Assembly: GCA_050951505.1 (NCBI GenBank)
Contig: JBMNJE010000011.1
Location: forward strand, 186,001 to 250,000
Origin: DUOA01 sp012839095
Lineage (GTDB): Bacteria > Bacillota > Clostridia > Caldicoprobacterales > DTU083
Length of the DNA stretch: 64,000 nucleotides
Reading direction: 5' to 3'
Made by a program: the position numbers and the translations under genes. The notes under the pieces were generated by a model. That model saw only the letters and a list, made by a program, of their open reading frames with translations. It ran no database searches and was not told where the DNA came from. Positions 44,411 to 53,470 of this stretch are shown piece after piece; position 1 is the stretch's first letter; each line of letters opens with the position of its first letter.

Positions 44411-45412
44411 ATGAAAAGTGTTCTATTGGGTCAGAAAGATACCCTGATGGCTGTGTACCCATTGGAAGTACGGCAGGCGCTGGGCAGGGAGGCAGGCCTG
44501 AATCCGGATTTTTATCTGGAGGTTGATGAACTGAGTAACTTCAGAGAACAGCTGCGTGATACCCGCTTCATATTCAGCACCTGGGGTATGCCCCAATTAT
44601 CGGAAGATGATATAACCCGCTTTTTTCCTTCCCTGGAAGCAGTGTTTTATGCCGCCGGATCCGTACAATATTTTGCCCGTCCCTTATTAAAAAGTGGCAT
44701 CAGGGTGTTCAGTGCATGGGGAGCCAACGCAGTTCCGGTTGCTGAATTCACTCTTGCCCAGATTTTACTGGCAAACAAGGGTTATTTTGCCCTGTCCGGC
44801 TTGTATAGCAGAGGAGGCCGGCCTGCACTGGAATCTCATAAGGTGGATTATCCAGGTAACTATAAGTGTAAAGTCGGCATCATAGGTGCGGGTATGATTG
44901 GAAAGCTGGTTATTAAGCTGCTCAGGAATCATAATCTGGAAATACTGGTATTTGATCCTTTTCTGCCAGAGGAAAAGGCTGAAGAGCTTAAAGTGGAGAA
45001 GGTGGATCTTCCTACATTGTTTGCTTCCTGTCAGACTGTGTCAAATCATTTGGCAAACAATGCTCAGACTGAGGGCACGCTTAATTATGATCTGTTTTCC
45101 AGAATGCTGCCGGGAGCTGTTTTCATCAATACCGGGCGGGGTGCGCAAGTGGTAGAGTCAGATCTGTGCCGCCTCCTTATCGAACGCCCTGATGTTACTG
45201 CTGTATTGGACGTTACCTGGCCGGAACCGCCTGAAGAAGGACACCTTTTTTATACTCTGCCCAATGTAGTGATGACCCCCCATATTGCAGGCAGTATAGG
45301 CAATGAAAGACAGAGGATGTCGAAGTATATGTTGGAAGAATTCCGTCGATATATAAATAATGATACCTGTTTGTTTGAAGTAACTGAACTCATGCTGACA
45401 ACCTTGGCCTGA
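44411..45412 (+). CDS. D-isomer-specific 2-hydroxyacid dehydrogenase
   Basis: NAD(P)H-dependent reductase of 2-keto acids. The Rossmann motif is VGIIGAGMIGKLV. The catalytic Arg is in FINTGRGAQV, the Glu in TWPEPPEEG and the His in TPHIAGSIGNE. At 333 aa it has the usual length, but the N-terminal catalytic half is divergent. Hydroxypyruvate, glyoxylate or another keto acid are possible substrates. AAGGAAG lies upstream of ATG 44411. A TIM-barrel isomerase gene follows 18 bases later, so they form an operon. Confidence 0.86.
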   Translation: MKSVLLGQKDTLMAVYPLEVRQALGREAGLNPDFYLEVDELSNFREQLRDTRFIFSTWGMPQLSEDDITRFFPSLEAVFYAAGSVQYFARPLLKSGIRVFSAWGANAVPVAEFTLAQILLANKGYFALSGLYSRGGRPALESHKVDYPGNYKCKVGIIGAGMIGKLVIKLLRNHNLEILVFDPFLPEEKAEELKVEKVDLPTLFASCQTVSNHLANNAQTEGTLNYDLFSRMLPGAVFINTGRGAQVVESDLCRLLIERPDVTAVLDVTWPEPPEEGHLFYTLPNVVMTPHIAGSIGNERQRMSKYMLEEFRRYINNDTCLFEVTELMLTTLA

Positions 45413-45430
45413 TATTAAGGAGGAACTGAT

Positions 45431-46195
45431 ATGCTTGAAACCGGTCTTGTATCTGTTTCATTCAGGAAGGAGAAACCCGAAACGCTGATAGCTGCGGTCA
45501 AAGCAGCAGGCCTTAAAAATATTGAATGGGGCGGTGACGTCCATGTTCCTTCGGGAGATTTGAAAACCGCCCGAAGAGTTGGCGCGCTTACTGTTGAGGC
45601 GGGTTTACGCACTTCTTCCTATGGCTCATACTATAGGCTGGGGCAGGAATCTGAGCCCGTCAATGCCTTTTCAAAGGTAATTGAAACAGCCAAAGCATTA
45701 GGTGCTCCTGTTATACGCCTATGGGCAGGTTCCAAAGGGTCGATTCAGACACCTCTTAGAACACGGAATCGCATGGCAGAAGAAGCCCGGATTTTGGCGG
45801 AGATGGCTGAAGAGAAGGATGTTATTCTTGCACTGGAATGCCATCAGGGTACTCTGACCGATGATTGGAAATCATCAGCAGAATTTTTATCCCAGGTAAA
45901 CCATTCCAGACTTCGTATGTACTGGCAACCCAACCAATTCAGGGATTTTGAGTACAATCTGGAAGCCGCAAGTGAACTGGCAGCACATGTGGTGCATGTT
46001 CATGTCTTTCATTGGGATAAAACAAATCGCTTTCCCCTAAAAGACGGTACATCAGACTGGAGGATGTATCTGGATATTTTTCAAAGCAACTGGAAAAATG
46101 ATAGGCAAACCCGTGTTATGCTGTTGGAATTTATACATGACGATCGGTTGGAGTCTCTGCCTGAAGAAGCAGCAGTTCTTCATTCCTGGTTATAA
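45431..46195 (+). CDS. Sugar phosphate isomerase/epimerase-like TIM-barrel protein
   Basis: A xylose-isomerase-like TIM barrel of 254 aa. Conserved metal-site candidates are the Glu in LALECHQGTL, the Asn/Gln-rich segment YWQPNQF, HVHVFHWDK and the terminal Glu in VMLLEFIHDD. The reaction is unknown; members include epimerases and isomerases of keto-sugars and sugar acids. It is co-transcribed with the upstream dehydrogenase. AAGGAGG precedes ATG 45431. It is a different branch from the Hyi-like protein at 27.5 kb. Confidence 0.8.
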   Translation: MLETGLVSVSFRKEKPETLIAAVKAAGLKNIEWGGDVHVPSGDLKTARRVGALTVEAGLRTSSYGSYYRLGQESEPVNAFSKVIETAKALGAPVIRLWAGSKGSIQTPLRTRNRMAEEARILAEMAEEKDVILALECHQGTLTDDWKSSAEFLSQVNHSRLRMYWQPNQFRDFEYNLEAASELAAHVVHVHVFHWDKTNRFPLKDGTSDWRMYLDIFQSNWKNDRQTRVMLLEFIHDDRLESLPEEAAVLHSWL

Positions 46196-46315
46196 AGTGG
46201 CTTATGTGATGCAAATGGTAATAGATAGTATTCAGGCAAATCTTCTAGTCGCAAAATTATTGTAAAATCAGGCAGGCAGAACTCAAAGTCAATATTATAA
46301 ATGGAGGAATTCACA

Positions 46316-48073
46316 TTGAGGAAGACAAAGATAATATGCACATTGGGTCCGGCAGTGGATGACCCGGAGGTATTGGAAAGACTATTTCTCAAGGGCATGG
46401 ATGCAGCCCGTTTGAATTTTTCCCATGGAGACCACGAAGAACAGAGAAAAAGAGTCATTAATTTTAAAAAGATACGTGAAAAGCTGGGTTTACCCATTCC
46501 CCTCTTGCTTGATACCAAAGGCCCTGAAATCCGAATCGGCCGGTTTAAGACAGGTGAAGCAACTCTGATGGAGGGAAATGCCTTTGTACTGACTCAAGAA
46601 GATATATTGGGAGATGATACAAGGGTATCGATTTCATATAAGGAGCTATACAAGGATGTCAGCAAAGGCAGCCGGATTCTGATCAATGACGGACTGATTG
46701 AACTGGAAGTGGAACAAATTATAAACCAGGACATTCATTGTATCATCAGGAACGGCGGAATCATAGGCGACCGAAAAGGTATCAATGTGCCTGATACGGA
46801 AGTCAATCTGCCGTCTTTGACGGAGAAAGACATAGAAGATATTATTTTTGGAATTGAAAATGGATTTGACTTTATCGCTGCCTCCTTTGTCCGCAAAGCC
46901 CAGGATGTGCTGGAGATAAAGAAAGTTCTCGAAAAGAACGGCGGCCAGGGAATAATGGTAATAGCAAAAATTGAAAACCGTCAGGGTGTAGAAAATATCG
47001 ATGAAATACTGAAGGTTTCCGATGGCATCATGGTAGCAAGGGGAGATCTGGGCGTGGAAATTCCCGTGGAAGAGGTACCGGTGGTGCAAAAAATGCTGAT
47101 TGACAAATGCTATCGCAACGGAAAGCCGGTTATAACTGCCACCCAGATGCTTGACTCCATGATACGCAATCCCAGGCCCACCAGGGCAGAGGCCAGTGAT
47201 GTAGCCAATGCAATATATGACGGTACGAGCGTGATCATGTTATCGGGGGAAACTGCAGCCGGCAGATATCCGCTGGAGAGCATGGATACTATGGACAGAA
47301 TTGCAGGAAAAGCAGAAAAAGCAATTGACTATTGGAAACAATTTCTCGCCATGAAATATGATTTTGATATAAGTGTAACCAATGCAATAAGTCATGCCAC
47401 ATGTACTACAGCCATGGATTTGAATGCAGCAGCTATCGTTACGGTTACCCAGTCCGGCAGAACTGCCAGGATGATTTCACGATTCCGGCCGGCTTGTCCC
47501 ATCATAGCTGCCACTACTTCACCAATGGTTCAAAGGCAGCTTAATATGTCCTGGGGCGTTATACCTTTCCTGGTAAAAGAGGCTGAGTCGACAGATGAGA
47601 TGTTTGATATGGGTGTGGAGAAGGCCCTGGAATCCGGTTATGCAAGAAACGGAGACATTGTAGTTATAACCGCAGGCGTACCCGTTGGTATAAGCGGTAC
47701 CACAAATATTTTGAAGGTCCAGACGGTTGGGAATGTGTTGGTACGCGGTAATGGTACGGGTACAGGAATCTTTACAGGAGAATTATGTGTTGTCCGGACG
47801 CCTAAGGAAGCAGAGGAAATATTTACAGACGGGAATATTCTGGTAGCCCCCTTTACATCCAATGAAATGCTGCCAATTCTCAAAAGGGCGTCGGCTGTTG
47901 TTGTGGAGGAAAGCGGCAGCAATGTACATGCCGCCATAGTAGGCATGACGCTGGAGCTCCCTGTTGTTACGGGAGCAGAGAATGCAACCAAAATATTAAA
48001 AAAAGGTACAGTTGTCACTGTAGACTCAAATCGCGGCATCGTCTATTATGGATCTCACAGAAAGACGGAATGA
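46316..48073 (+). CDS. pyk: Pyruvate kinase with C-terminal PEP-utiliser domain
   Basis: Converts phosphoenolpyruvate and ADP to pyruvate and ATP. KTKIICTLGPAVDDPEVL, LNFSHGDHEE, DTKGPEIRIG, the active-site signature IMVIAKIENRQGVENIDEIL, MVARGDLGVEIP and TATQMLDSMIRNPRPTRAE are intact. After the allosteric C-domain comes the extra swivelling domain (from about residue 480) with SGSNVHAAIVGMTLELPVVTGAENATKIL. The total of 585 aa matches Bacillus-type enzymes. TTG 46316 is chosen behind GGAGG; the ATG at 46301 lies within the ribosome-site region. Confidence 0.95.
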   Translation: MRKTKIICTLGPAVDDPEVLERLFLKGMDAARLNFSHGDHEEQRKRVINFKKIREKLGLPIPLLLDTKGPEIRIGRFKTGEATLMEGNAFVLTQEDILGDDTRVSISYKELYKDVSKGSRILINDGLIELEVEQIINQDIHCIIRNGGIIGDRKGINVPDTEVNLPSLTEKDIEDIIFGIENGFDFIAASFVRKAQDVLEIKKVLEKNGGQGIMVIAKIENRQGVENIDEILKVSDGIMVARGDLGVEIPVEEVPVVQKMLIDKCYRNGKPVITATQMLDSMIRNPRPTRAEASDVANAIYDGTSVIMLSGETAAGRYPLESMDTMDRIAGKAEKAIDYWKQFLAMKYDFDISVTNAISHATCTTAMDLNAAAIVTVTQSGRTARMISRFRPACPIIAATTSPMVQRQLNMSWGVIPFLVKEAESTDEMFDMGVEKALESGYARNGDIVVITAGVPVGISGTTNILKVQTVGNVLVRGNGTGTGIFTGELCVVRTPKEAEEIFTDGNILVAPFTSNEMLPILKRASAVVVEESGSNVHAAIVGMTLELPVVTGAENATKILKKGTVVTVDSNRGIVYYGSHRKTE

Positions 48074-48160
48074 TTAACGGTTACTCCTTTGGATAAAAAT
48101 ATGATGTATATTACATTATCCAGGAAGCTTGTATAAATATTCATTATTTCAAAAAACATG

Positions 48161-48189
48161 TTGACAAAAGGTTTGGTACTACGTATAAT
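48161..48189 (+). promoter_or_regulatory. Consensus promoter of the T-box leader
   Basis: Perfect TTGACA (48161-48166), 17 nt, perfect TATAAT (48184-48189). Confidence 0.92.
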
Positions 48190-48195
48190 GTGAAA

Positions 48196-48476
48196 CTATA
48201 AAGAAGATTAAAAGCAATGACCGGGAACCAGTAACGAATGCATCGTACCTTACAGAGAGCCTTTTGCCGGTGAAAGAAGGCAGGATACGAACTTCGCGAA
48301 TTCGTCCCGAGAGCTGCACACTGAAAGGCTGCTGCCCGGTAGGCTGTGCCGGATTCCGACCGTTAAAGCGGAGGGGCAATTATTGTTGCCCGCTGAGGTT
48401 GTTTTTCGAACAACGAAGACAAGGTGGTACCGCGAACCGAAATTATTCGCCCCTGTTACACAGGAGGCGTTTTTTT
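48196..48476 (+). ncRNA. T-box riboswitch leader, apparent Phe specifier
   Basis: The T-box AAGGTGGTACCGCG is at 48421-48434 and pairs with the uncharged tRNA end. Stem I closes with CGGGA (48222-48226) and TCCCG (48305-48309). Its specifier loop has AGTA (48230-48233) opposite GAA (48298-48300). The next triplet is TTC (48301-48303), followed by G. Reading one base later gives TCG. The T-box bulge TGGT demands discriminator A73, which fits tRNA-Phe but not tRNA-Ser (G73) or tRNA-Trp (G73). The leader ends in an intrinsic terminator. Confidence 0.9.
48448..48476 (+). terminator. T-box-controlled terminator
   Basis: A 9-bp stem with one bulged A (CGCCCCTGT with ACAGGAGGCG) and seven T residues. 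The 5' side would instead pair with the T-box region when an uncharged tRNA binds. Confidence 0.88.
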
Positions 48477-48566
48477 ATACACTTTTTCAAATAAAGTTTG
48501 TAATGCTGCAACCCCTTAGGGGATGCAGATTACGCAAATATATTAAAGGGAGTAGGAGGCATTGAA

Positions 48567-49577
48567 ATGAAAAGAAAAAATCAGATTATTACGATTGTTT
48601 TAACTGTTGTTTTACTTGCTTTAGTCCTCATGACATCAGGCTGCGCAAGCCAGACCGGGGCTGATAAACAGGGCGGCACCAAGAATTACAACATCGGCAT
48701 AATTCAATATGCGGAGCATGTCGCATTGGACTCCGCCCGGGAAGGTTTTGTTGATGCCCTGAAAGACAATGGTTATGTTGACGGGGAAAATATTACTCTC
48801 GACATTCAGAATGCGCAGGCTGATCCATCCAATCTGTCTACTATCAGCGATCGCTTTGTCAGCAACAATTGCGATTTGATACTGGCCATTGCAACTTCGG
48901 CAGCGCAGGCGATAGCCGGGAAAACCACGGAAATTCCGATACTGGCTACGGCTATTACAGATTTTGTAGAAGCCCGTCTGGTAGATTCAAACGAGGCACC
49001 TGGAGGAAATGTAAGCGGGACATCAGATATGAATCCTGTAAAGGAGCAGATTGACTTGCTTGTCAGACTGGCACCTGAGGCCAAAACCATAGGTGTCATC
49101 TATACATCCAGTGAGCCTAATTCCGTTGTACAGGCAAGGATTGCCAAAGAGGCTGTTGAGAAGCTTGACCTTAATTTTGCGGAAGTTACAATTACTAACT
49201 CCAATGATGTTCAGCAGGCTGTTCAGTCCCTGGTTGAGAAATGCGATGCCATCTATATACCTACCGACAACATACTGGCCTCAGCAATGCCCACAGTATA
49301 CGGAGCAACAGCCAAGACTAAAACTCCGGTGGTTTGCGGAGAGATTGGAATGGTGGAAAACGGCGGACTTGCATCTTACGGCATCAATTACTATGATTTG
49401 GGATATCAGACAGGTGAAATGGCTGTCAGCATACTGAAGGGAGAAGCAAAGCCTGCGGATATGCCTGTTCAAACCGCTTCAAAATATCACTATGCAGTTA
49501 ACGGTACCATAGCTCAGGAATTTGGAATTGCAGTTCCCGAGGATTTGCAGGAATATGTTTTTGAAATGGAACAGTAA
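48567..49577 (+). CDS. ABC transporter substrate-binding lipoprotein, TrpX-like
   Basis: An exported lipoprotein (signal peptide then SGCASQ, lipid-modified Cys at about residue 26) of the TrpX/PF04392 type-I periplasmic-binding fold. Markers are IGIIQYAEHVALDSAREGFVDALKDNGYVDG, ATSAAQAI, TDFVEARLV, the GTSDMNPVKEQIDLL block, GVIYTSSEPNS and YIPTDNILASAMP. AGGAGG lies upstream of ATG 48567. It is first in a three-gene operon under the T-box leader. The usual substrate for this family is an aromatic amino acid (tryptophan); the leader suggests phenylalanine. Confidence 0.88.
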   Translation: MKRKNQIITIVLTVVLLALVLMTSGCASQTGADKQGGTKNYNIGIIQYAEHVALDSAREGFVDALKDNGYVDGENITLDIQNAQADPSNLSTISDRFVSNNCDLILAIATSAAQAIAGKTTEIPILATAITDFVEARLVDSNEAPGGNVSGTSDMNPVKEQIDLLVRLAPEAKTIGVIYTSSEPNSVVQARIAKEAVEKLDLNFAEVTITNSNDVQQAVQSLVEKCDAIYIPTDNILASAMPTVYGATAKTKTPVVCGEIGMVENGGLASYGINYYDLGYQTGEMAVSILKGEAKPADMPVQTASKYHYAVNGTIAQEFGIAVPEDLQEYVFEMEQ

Positions 49578-49635
49578 GAGTTGAAGATGGTTAGGAAGGA
49601 ATAAGCAGGAGCAAAATGAAAATGGGTGAAAAATT

Positions 49636-50523
49636 ATGCTGGATATTATAACTGGTGCGATCTCTCTGGGTTTGTTGTGGGCTGTTATGACTATAGGAGT
49701 TTTTATCACATACCGGATTCTTAACATTGCGGATCTTACTGTGGAGGGAAGCATAGCCATGGGGGCAGCGATTGCTGCGCAGGGGATTACCATGGGATTA
49801 AACCCCTTCCTGGCAACAGCGCTTGCATTGGCAGGGGGCATGGCAGCAGGCCTGATTACTGGCCTGCTGCATACCCAGCTGAAAATCCCGGCTCTGCTGT
49901 CAGGTATACTGACAATGATTGCTCTTTGGTCTGTCAATCTTCGAATTATGGGCAAGGCTAATATTTCCCTTCTGCGAATGAATACGGTTTATACATTTCT
50001 GGAAAGTTTCGGTATGGATAAGACCTATGCGATTATAGTTCTGGGCCTGCTCCTTGTTCTTGCACTGGTTAGCCTTTTATATTGGTTCTTCGGTACGGAA
50101 ATCGGCTCTGCTATCCGGGTAACCGGCAATAATCCACATATGGCCCGGGCCCTCGGTATAAATACCAATACCACGCTTATACTGGGCCTTATTATCAGCA
50201 ATGGACTGGTAGCTTTCAGCGGTGCTCTCATCGCTCAAAGTCAAAGCTATGCAGATGTGCAGATGGGCACCGGTTCCATAGTAATCGGTTTGGCTTCCGT
50301 AATTATCGGAGAAGTGTTGTTTGGAAGACAGCATTTCTTTGGACGCTTGACTGCTCTGGTACTTGGGGCGGTGACTTACAGGATTATCATTGCCTTGGTA
50401 TTGAAATTGGGTATGCCGGCAAATGATCTGAAGCTGTTTACTGCGATAACAGTTGCCATTGCCTTGTCTCTTCCGGTAATCAAGCAATATTTGAATCCGC
50501 ATCGGTTCAGGGAGGTGGAATAA
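49636..50523 (+). CDS. ABC transporter permease, TrpY-like
   Basis: A branched-chain-amino-acid/TrpY-type permease of 295 aa with about eight or nine hydrophobic segments. The family block is ADLTVEGSIAMGAAIAAQGI near residue 33, where related permeases read LTVEGS. A coupling segment GTEIGSAIRVTGNNPHMARALGINT is at about 150-180. Its ribosome site is weak. It overlaps the ATPase gene by one base (TAATG). Confidence 0.88.
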   Translation: MLDIITGAISLGLLWAVMTIGVFITYRILNIADLTVEGSIAMGAAIAAQGITMGLNPFLATALALAGGMAAGLITGLLHTQLKIPALLSGILTMIALWSVNLRIMGKANISLLRMNTVYTFLESFGMDKTYAIIVLGLLLVLALVSLLYWFFGTEIGSAIRVTGNNPHMARALGINTNTTLILGLIISNGLVAFSGALIAQSQSYADVQMGTGSIVIGLASVIIGEVLFGRQHFFGRLTALVLGAVTYRIIIALVLKLGMPANDLKLFTAITVAIALSLPVIKQYLNPHRFREVE

Positions 50524-51317
50524 TGCTTTTGGTGAAAGATGTCTGTAAATCTTTTTTTCCTGGCACAATAAACGAAAAAATTGCCTTAAAAGATGTAACT
50601 GTGGAAATGCAGGAGGGAGAATTTGTAACCCTTATAGGGGGAAATGGTGCCGGAAAGTCTACTTTGCTGAACTGTGTAGCAGGTGTATATGGTGTGAATC
50701 GGGGCTCTGTTTATGTGGATGATATCGATGTTACCAGACTGCCGGAACACAAGCGGGCTGCAGTGCTGGGCCGGGTTTTCCAGGATCCGATGATGGGTAC
50801 GGCTGCCAATATGGGAATTGAAGAAAATCTGGCCCTGGCCTATCGACGTGGAGAGAAAAGAGGCTTGAGATGGGGAATTACCCGCAAGGAAAGGGAATTG
50901 TACCGGAGACATCTGGAACGCCTGGAGCTGGGGCTGGAAGACAGGATGGACATAAAAGTAGGCCTTTTGTCAGGCGGACAGCGGCAGGCGCTTACTCTCT
51001 TAATGGCGACTCTCAAAAAACCTAAGGTACTCCTGCTCGATGAGCATACTGCTGCATTGGATCCTAAGACAGCCCAGAGGGTGCTGGAGATAACGCAGCA
51101 ATTAGTTGAAGAAAATAATCTTACTACAATGATGGTAACCCATAATATGAGGGATGCCATAAAGTACGGAAACAGATTGATTATGATGCATGAAGGTCAG
51201 ATCGTTCTGGATATAAACGGAGAAGAAAAGAAAAAGCTGACGGTAGAGGATTTGCTGAGGCGATTTGGCCAAGTAAGCGGCGAAGAATTTGCCAACGATC
51301 GGGCTTTGCTTTCCTGA
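50523..51317 (+). CDS. ABC transporter ATP-binding protein, TrpZ-like
   Basis: A 264-aa ATPase with Walker A GGNGAGKST, Q-loop GRVFQDPMMGTAANMGIEENLALAYRRG, signature LSGGQRQALTLLMA, Walker B VLLLDEHTAALD and H-loop VTHNMRDAI. DEHTAALDP in place of DEPT is characteristic of the TrpZ/PF04392-associated ATPases. It completes the transporter with the two preceding genes. Confidence 0.9.
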   Translation: MLLVKDVCKSFFPGTINEKIALKDVTVEMQEGEFVTLIGGNGAGKSTLLNCVAGVYGVNRGSVYVDDIDVTRLPEHKRAAVLGRVFQDPMMGTAANMGIEENLALAYRRGEKRGLRWGITRKERELYRRHLERLELGLEDRMDIKVGLLSGGQRQALTLLMATLKKPKVLLLDEHTAALDPKTAQRVLEITQQLVEENNLTTMMVTHNMRDAIKYGNRLIMMHEGQIVLDINGEEKKKLTVEDLLRRFGQVSGEEFANDRALLS

Positions 51318-51499
51318 TATAAGCATTTGTGAGCATTTAGTACTCGCCGGTTATGGATTTTATCTGACATAAATCCTCCGGGATTAATACTTGTATAATT
51401 CAAACAATAGTGGTAGTATAGATAGAAAATACTTTACTGTAGTAAACTGTACTATCGCTTTTGTGTTTGAAAAATTCTGCTTACAACGGAGGATAAACC

Positions 51500-52348
51500 A
51501 TGAACAGACAAAAAAGAGTAGCTGCAATACACGATATATCCTGTTTTGGAAGATGTTCGCTTACTGTAGCATTGCCTATCATTTCAGCTGCCGGCATTGA
51601 GTGCAGCGTTATTCCCACCGCTTTATTATCGACACATACCGGGGGGATTGACGGATATACCTTTCTTGATCTGACTGATGAGATTATGCCGATTGTGCGG
51701 CACTGGCAATCTTTGAATCTTGGATTCGATGCCGTTTATACCGGGTATCTTGGTTCTTTCAAGCAGTTGGACATTGTATCTCAGGTGTTTGAGCTGATTG
51801 GACAGGGAAAGGCTCTGAAGATAGTGGATCCTGTTATGGCAGATAACGGCGTCTTATATAAATCTTTTCCGGAGAACTTTCCCGAGGGAATGAGAGGGCT
51901 GTGCAGCAAAGCGGATATCATTATACCAAATATAACTGAAGCTGTCCTGATGCTTAATGAGCCCTATATGGAAGGACCCTACTCAGTTACATATATAGAG
52001 TCACTGCTTAAGAAGCTCAGTGAGATTGGAGCAGGGAAAGTCGTGCTGACCGGCGTCCATTTTGATCAGAAGCAATTGGGAACAGCCACCTATGACCGGG
52101 ATACCGGCAAAATTGGTTATTCCTTTGCTGAGTGGATTGAAGGCTATTATCATGGTACCGGTGACGTATTCGGCAGCGCTTTTGTGGCTGCATATTTAAA
52201 AGGTTTTCCCTTGGATGAAGCTTCTGCTGAGGCAGTACGTTATACAGTGGGTAGTATAGCCAGAACCAAGGCAGCCGGCACAGACATTCGATTCGGAGTC
52301 GATTTTGAAAGCGGCCTGGGTGAATTAGCTGCCAGGCTGGTTCGTTAA
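51500..52348 (+). CDS. pdxY: Pyridoxamine/pyridoxal kinase
   Basis: Phosphorylates pyridoxal or pyridoxamine in the vitamin B6 salvage pathway. IHDISCFGRCSLTVALPIISAAGIECSVIPTALLSTHTGG covers the substrate-binding N-terminus in Gram-positive pyridoxamine kinases (split here across motifs IHDISCFGRCS and LLSTHTGG). KIVDPVMADNG, NITEAVLMLN and the catalytic-Asp motif GTGDVFGSAF follow. Its 282 aa are normal. GGAGG precedes ATG 51500. It stands alone between two transporter operons. Confidence 0.88.
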   Translation: MNRQKRVAAIHDISCFGRCSLTVALPIISAAGIECSVIPTALLSTHTGGIDGYTFLDLTDEIMPIVRHWQSLNLGFDAVYTGYLGSFKQLDIVSQVFELIGQGKALKIVDPVMADNGVLYKSFPENFPEGMRGLCSKADIIIPNITEAVLMLNEPYMEGPYSVTYIESLLKKLSEIGAGKVVLTGVHFDQKQLGTATYDRDTGKIGYSFAEWIEGYYHGTGDVFGSAFVAAYLKGFPLDEASAEAVRYTVGSIARTKAAGTDIRFGVDFESGLGELAARLVR

Positions 52349-52456
52349 TTGTATTGATTCAAATAAGGGTGACAAATAATTTGATTCCATTAGGAAAATC
52401 CGTGAAAGATACGATGATTGAAATACAAAAAACAAAAGCAGGAGGTGAGAACGGAT

Positions 52457-53470
52457 ATGAGCGATAATCCCATTATTAGAATTGAGAATCTCGGGAAAAT
52501 ATTCCCCGGTCCGGATGGTGAATTCTACGCCTTGGAAGATATCAACCTGGACATCAGGAGGGGGGAAATATTTGGGATTATCGGAATGAGCGGTGCAGGA
52601 AAAAGCACCCTGGTGCGATGCATCAATTTCTTGGAGCGTCCCACTGAGGGCACCGTTTATTTTGACGGCCAGGACTTATCCGTTCTTACAAAGAAGGAAC
52701 TATACAAAGTTCGTCAATCCATGGGCATGATTTTTCAGCAGTTTAATCTGCTCATGCAAAGGACTGTTCTTAGCAATGTTTGCTTTCCTCTGGAGATAGC
52801 CGGCATAGACAAGAAAAAGGCAGTTGAAAGAGCTAAGGAGCTTCTGGCACTGGTTGACCTGACGGACAAGACATATGCTTATCCTTCCCAATTATCAGGA
52901 GGTCAGCGTCAGAGGGTAGCCATAGCCCGTGCACTGGCTACAAATCCTAAGGTTTTATTATGTGATGAAGCTACCAGTGCACTGGATCCGGCTACAACAA
53001 GAGGCGTGCTGATGCTGCTCAAAGATATTAACAAACGACTGGGTATCACTATTGTGGTAATCACTCACGAAATGCGGGTTATAGAGGAAATATGCAATAG
53101 GGTGGCAATTATAGACAAGAGTCGAATAGCTGAAGTGGGAAGTGTGGAGGAGATCTTTACCAGACCCCGGACAGCAGCAGCCAAACGACTGGTATTTCCT
53201 GAAGAGCATTCCATAGAAATACTTCCCGGCAGGCGCTGCTGCCGCATTGTATTTGACGGCAGTTCATCATTTGAGCCCATAATTGCGGGAATGGTACTGG
53301 ATTTCCGTCAGGTAGTAAATATTTTATTTGCCGATACCAAAAATATTGACGGCAAGGCCTTCGGACAAATTGTTATTCAGCTTCCCGACAATGAGCTGAT
53401 TGCTGACAGAATGATAGAGTACCTTCGGGGGAAAAACCTGACTGTTGAGGAGGTGGATGGCTATGTTTGA
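52457..53470 (+). CDS. metN: Methionine-type ABC transporter ATP-binding protein MetN
   Basis: ATPase of a MetNIQ importer. Walker A GMSGAGKST, Q-loop GMIFQQFNLLMQRTVLSNV, signature LSGGQRQRVAIARAL, Walker B VLLCDEATSALDP and H-loop THEMRVI are intact. The C-terminal ~80 residues form the NIL domain (IAGMVLDFRQVVNILFADTKNIDGKAFG begins it) that senses methionine in MetN. ATG 52457 follows AGGAGGTGA; the frame opens earlier at TTG 52418. No SAM riboswitch was found in the 108-bp upstream gap. Confidence 0.92.
   Translation: MSDNPIIRIENLGKIFPGPDGEFYALEDINLDIRRGEIFGIIGMSGAGKSTLVRCINFLERPTEGTVYFDGQDLSVLTKKELYKVRQSMGMIFQQFNLLMQRTVLSNVCFPLEIAGIDKKKAVERAKELLALVDLTDKTYAYPSQLSGGQRQRVAIARALATNPKVLLCDEATSALDPATTRGVLMLLKDINKRLGITIVVITHEMRVIEEICNRVAIIDKSRIAEVGSVEEIFTRPRTAAAKRLVFPEEHSIEILPGRRCCRIVFDGSSSFEPIIAGMVLDFRQVVNILFADTKNIDGKAFGQIVIQLPDNELIADRMIEYLRGKNLTVEEVDGYV

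Noticed and set aside
48196..48476. Tryptophan-specific T-box, as expected for TrpXYZ
   Set aside because: No TGG stands in the specifier loop, and the T-box TGGT needs discriminator A73, whereas bacterial tRNA-Trp has G73.
52349..52456. SAM riboswitch before metN
   Set aside because: The gap is only about 108 bases and has no SAM-I-like core or terminator hairpin.
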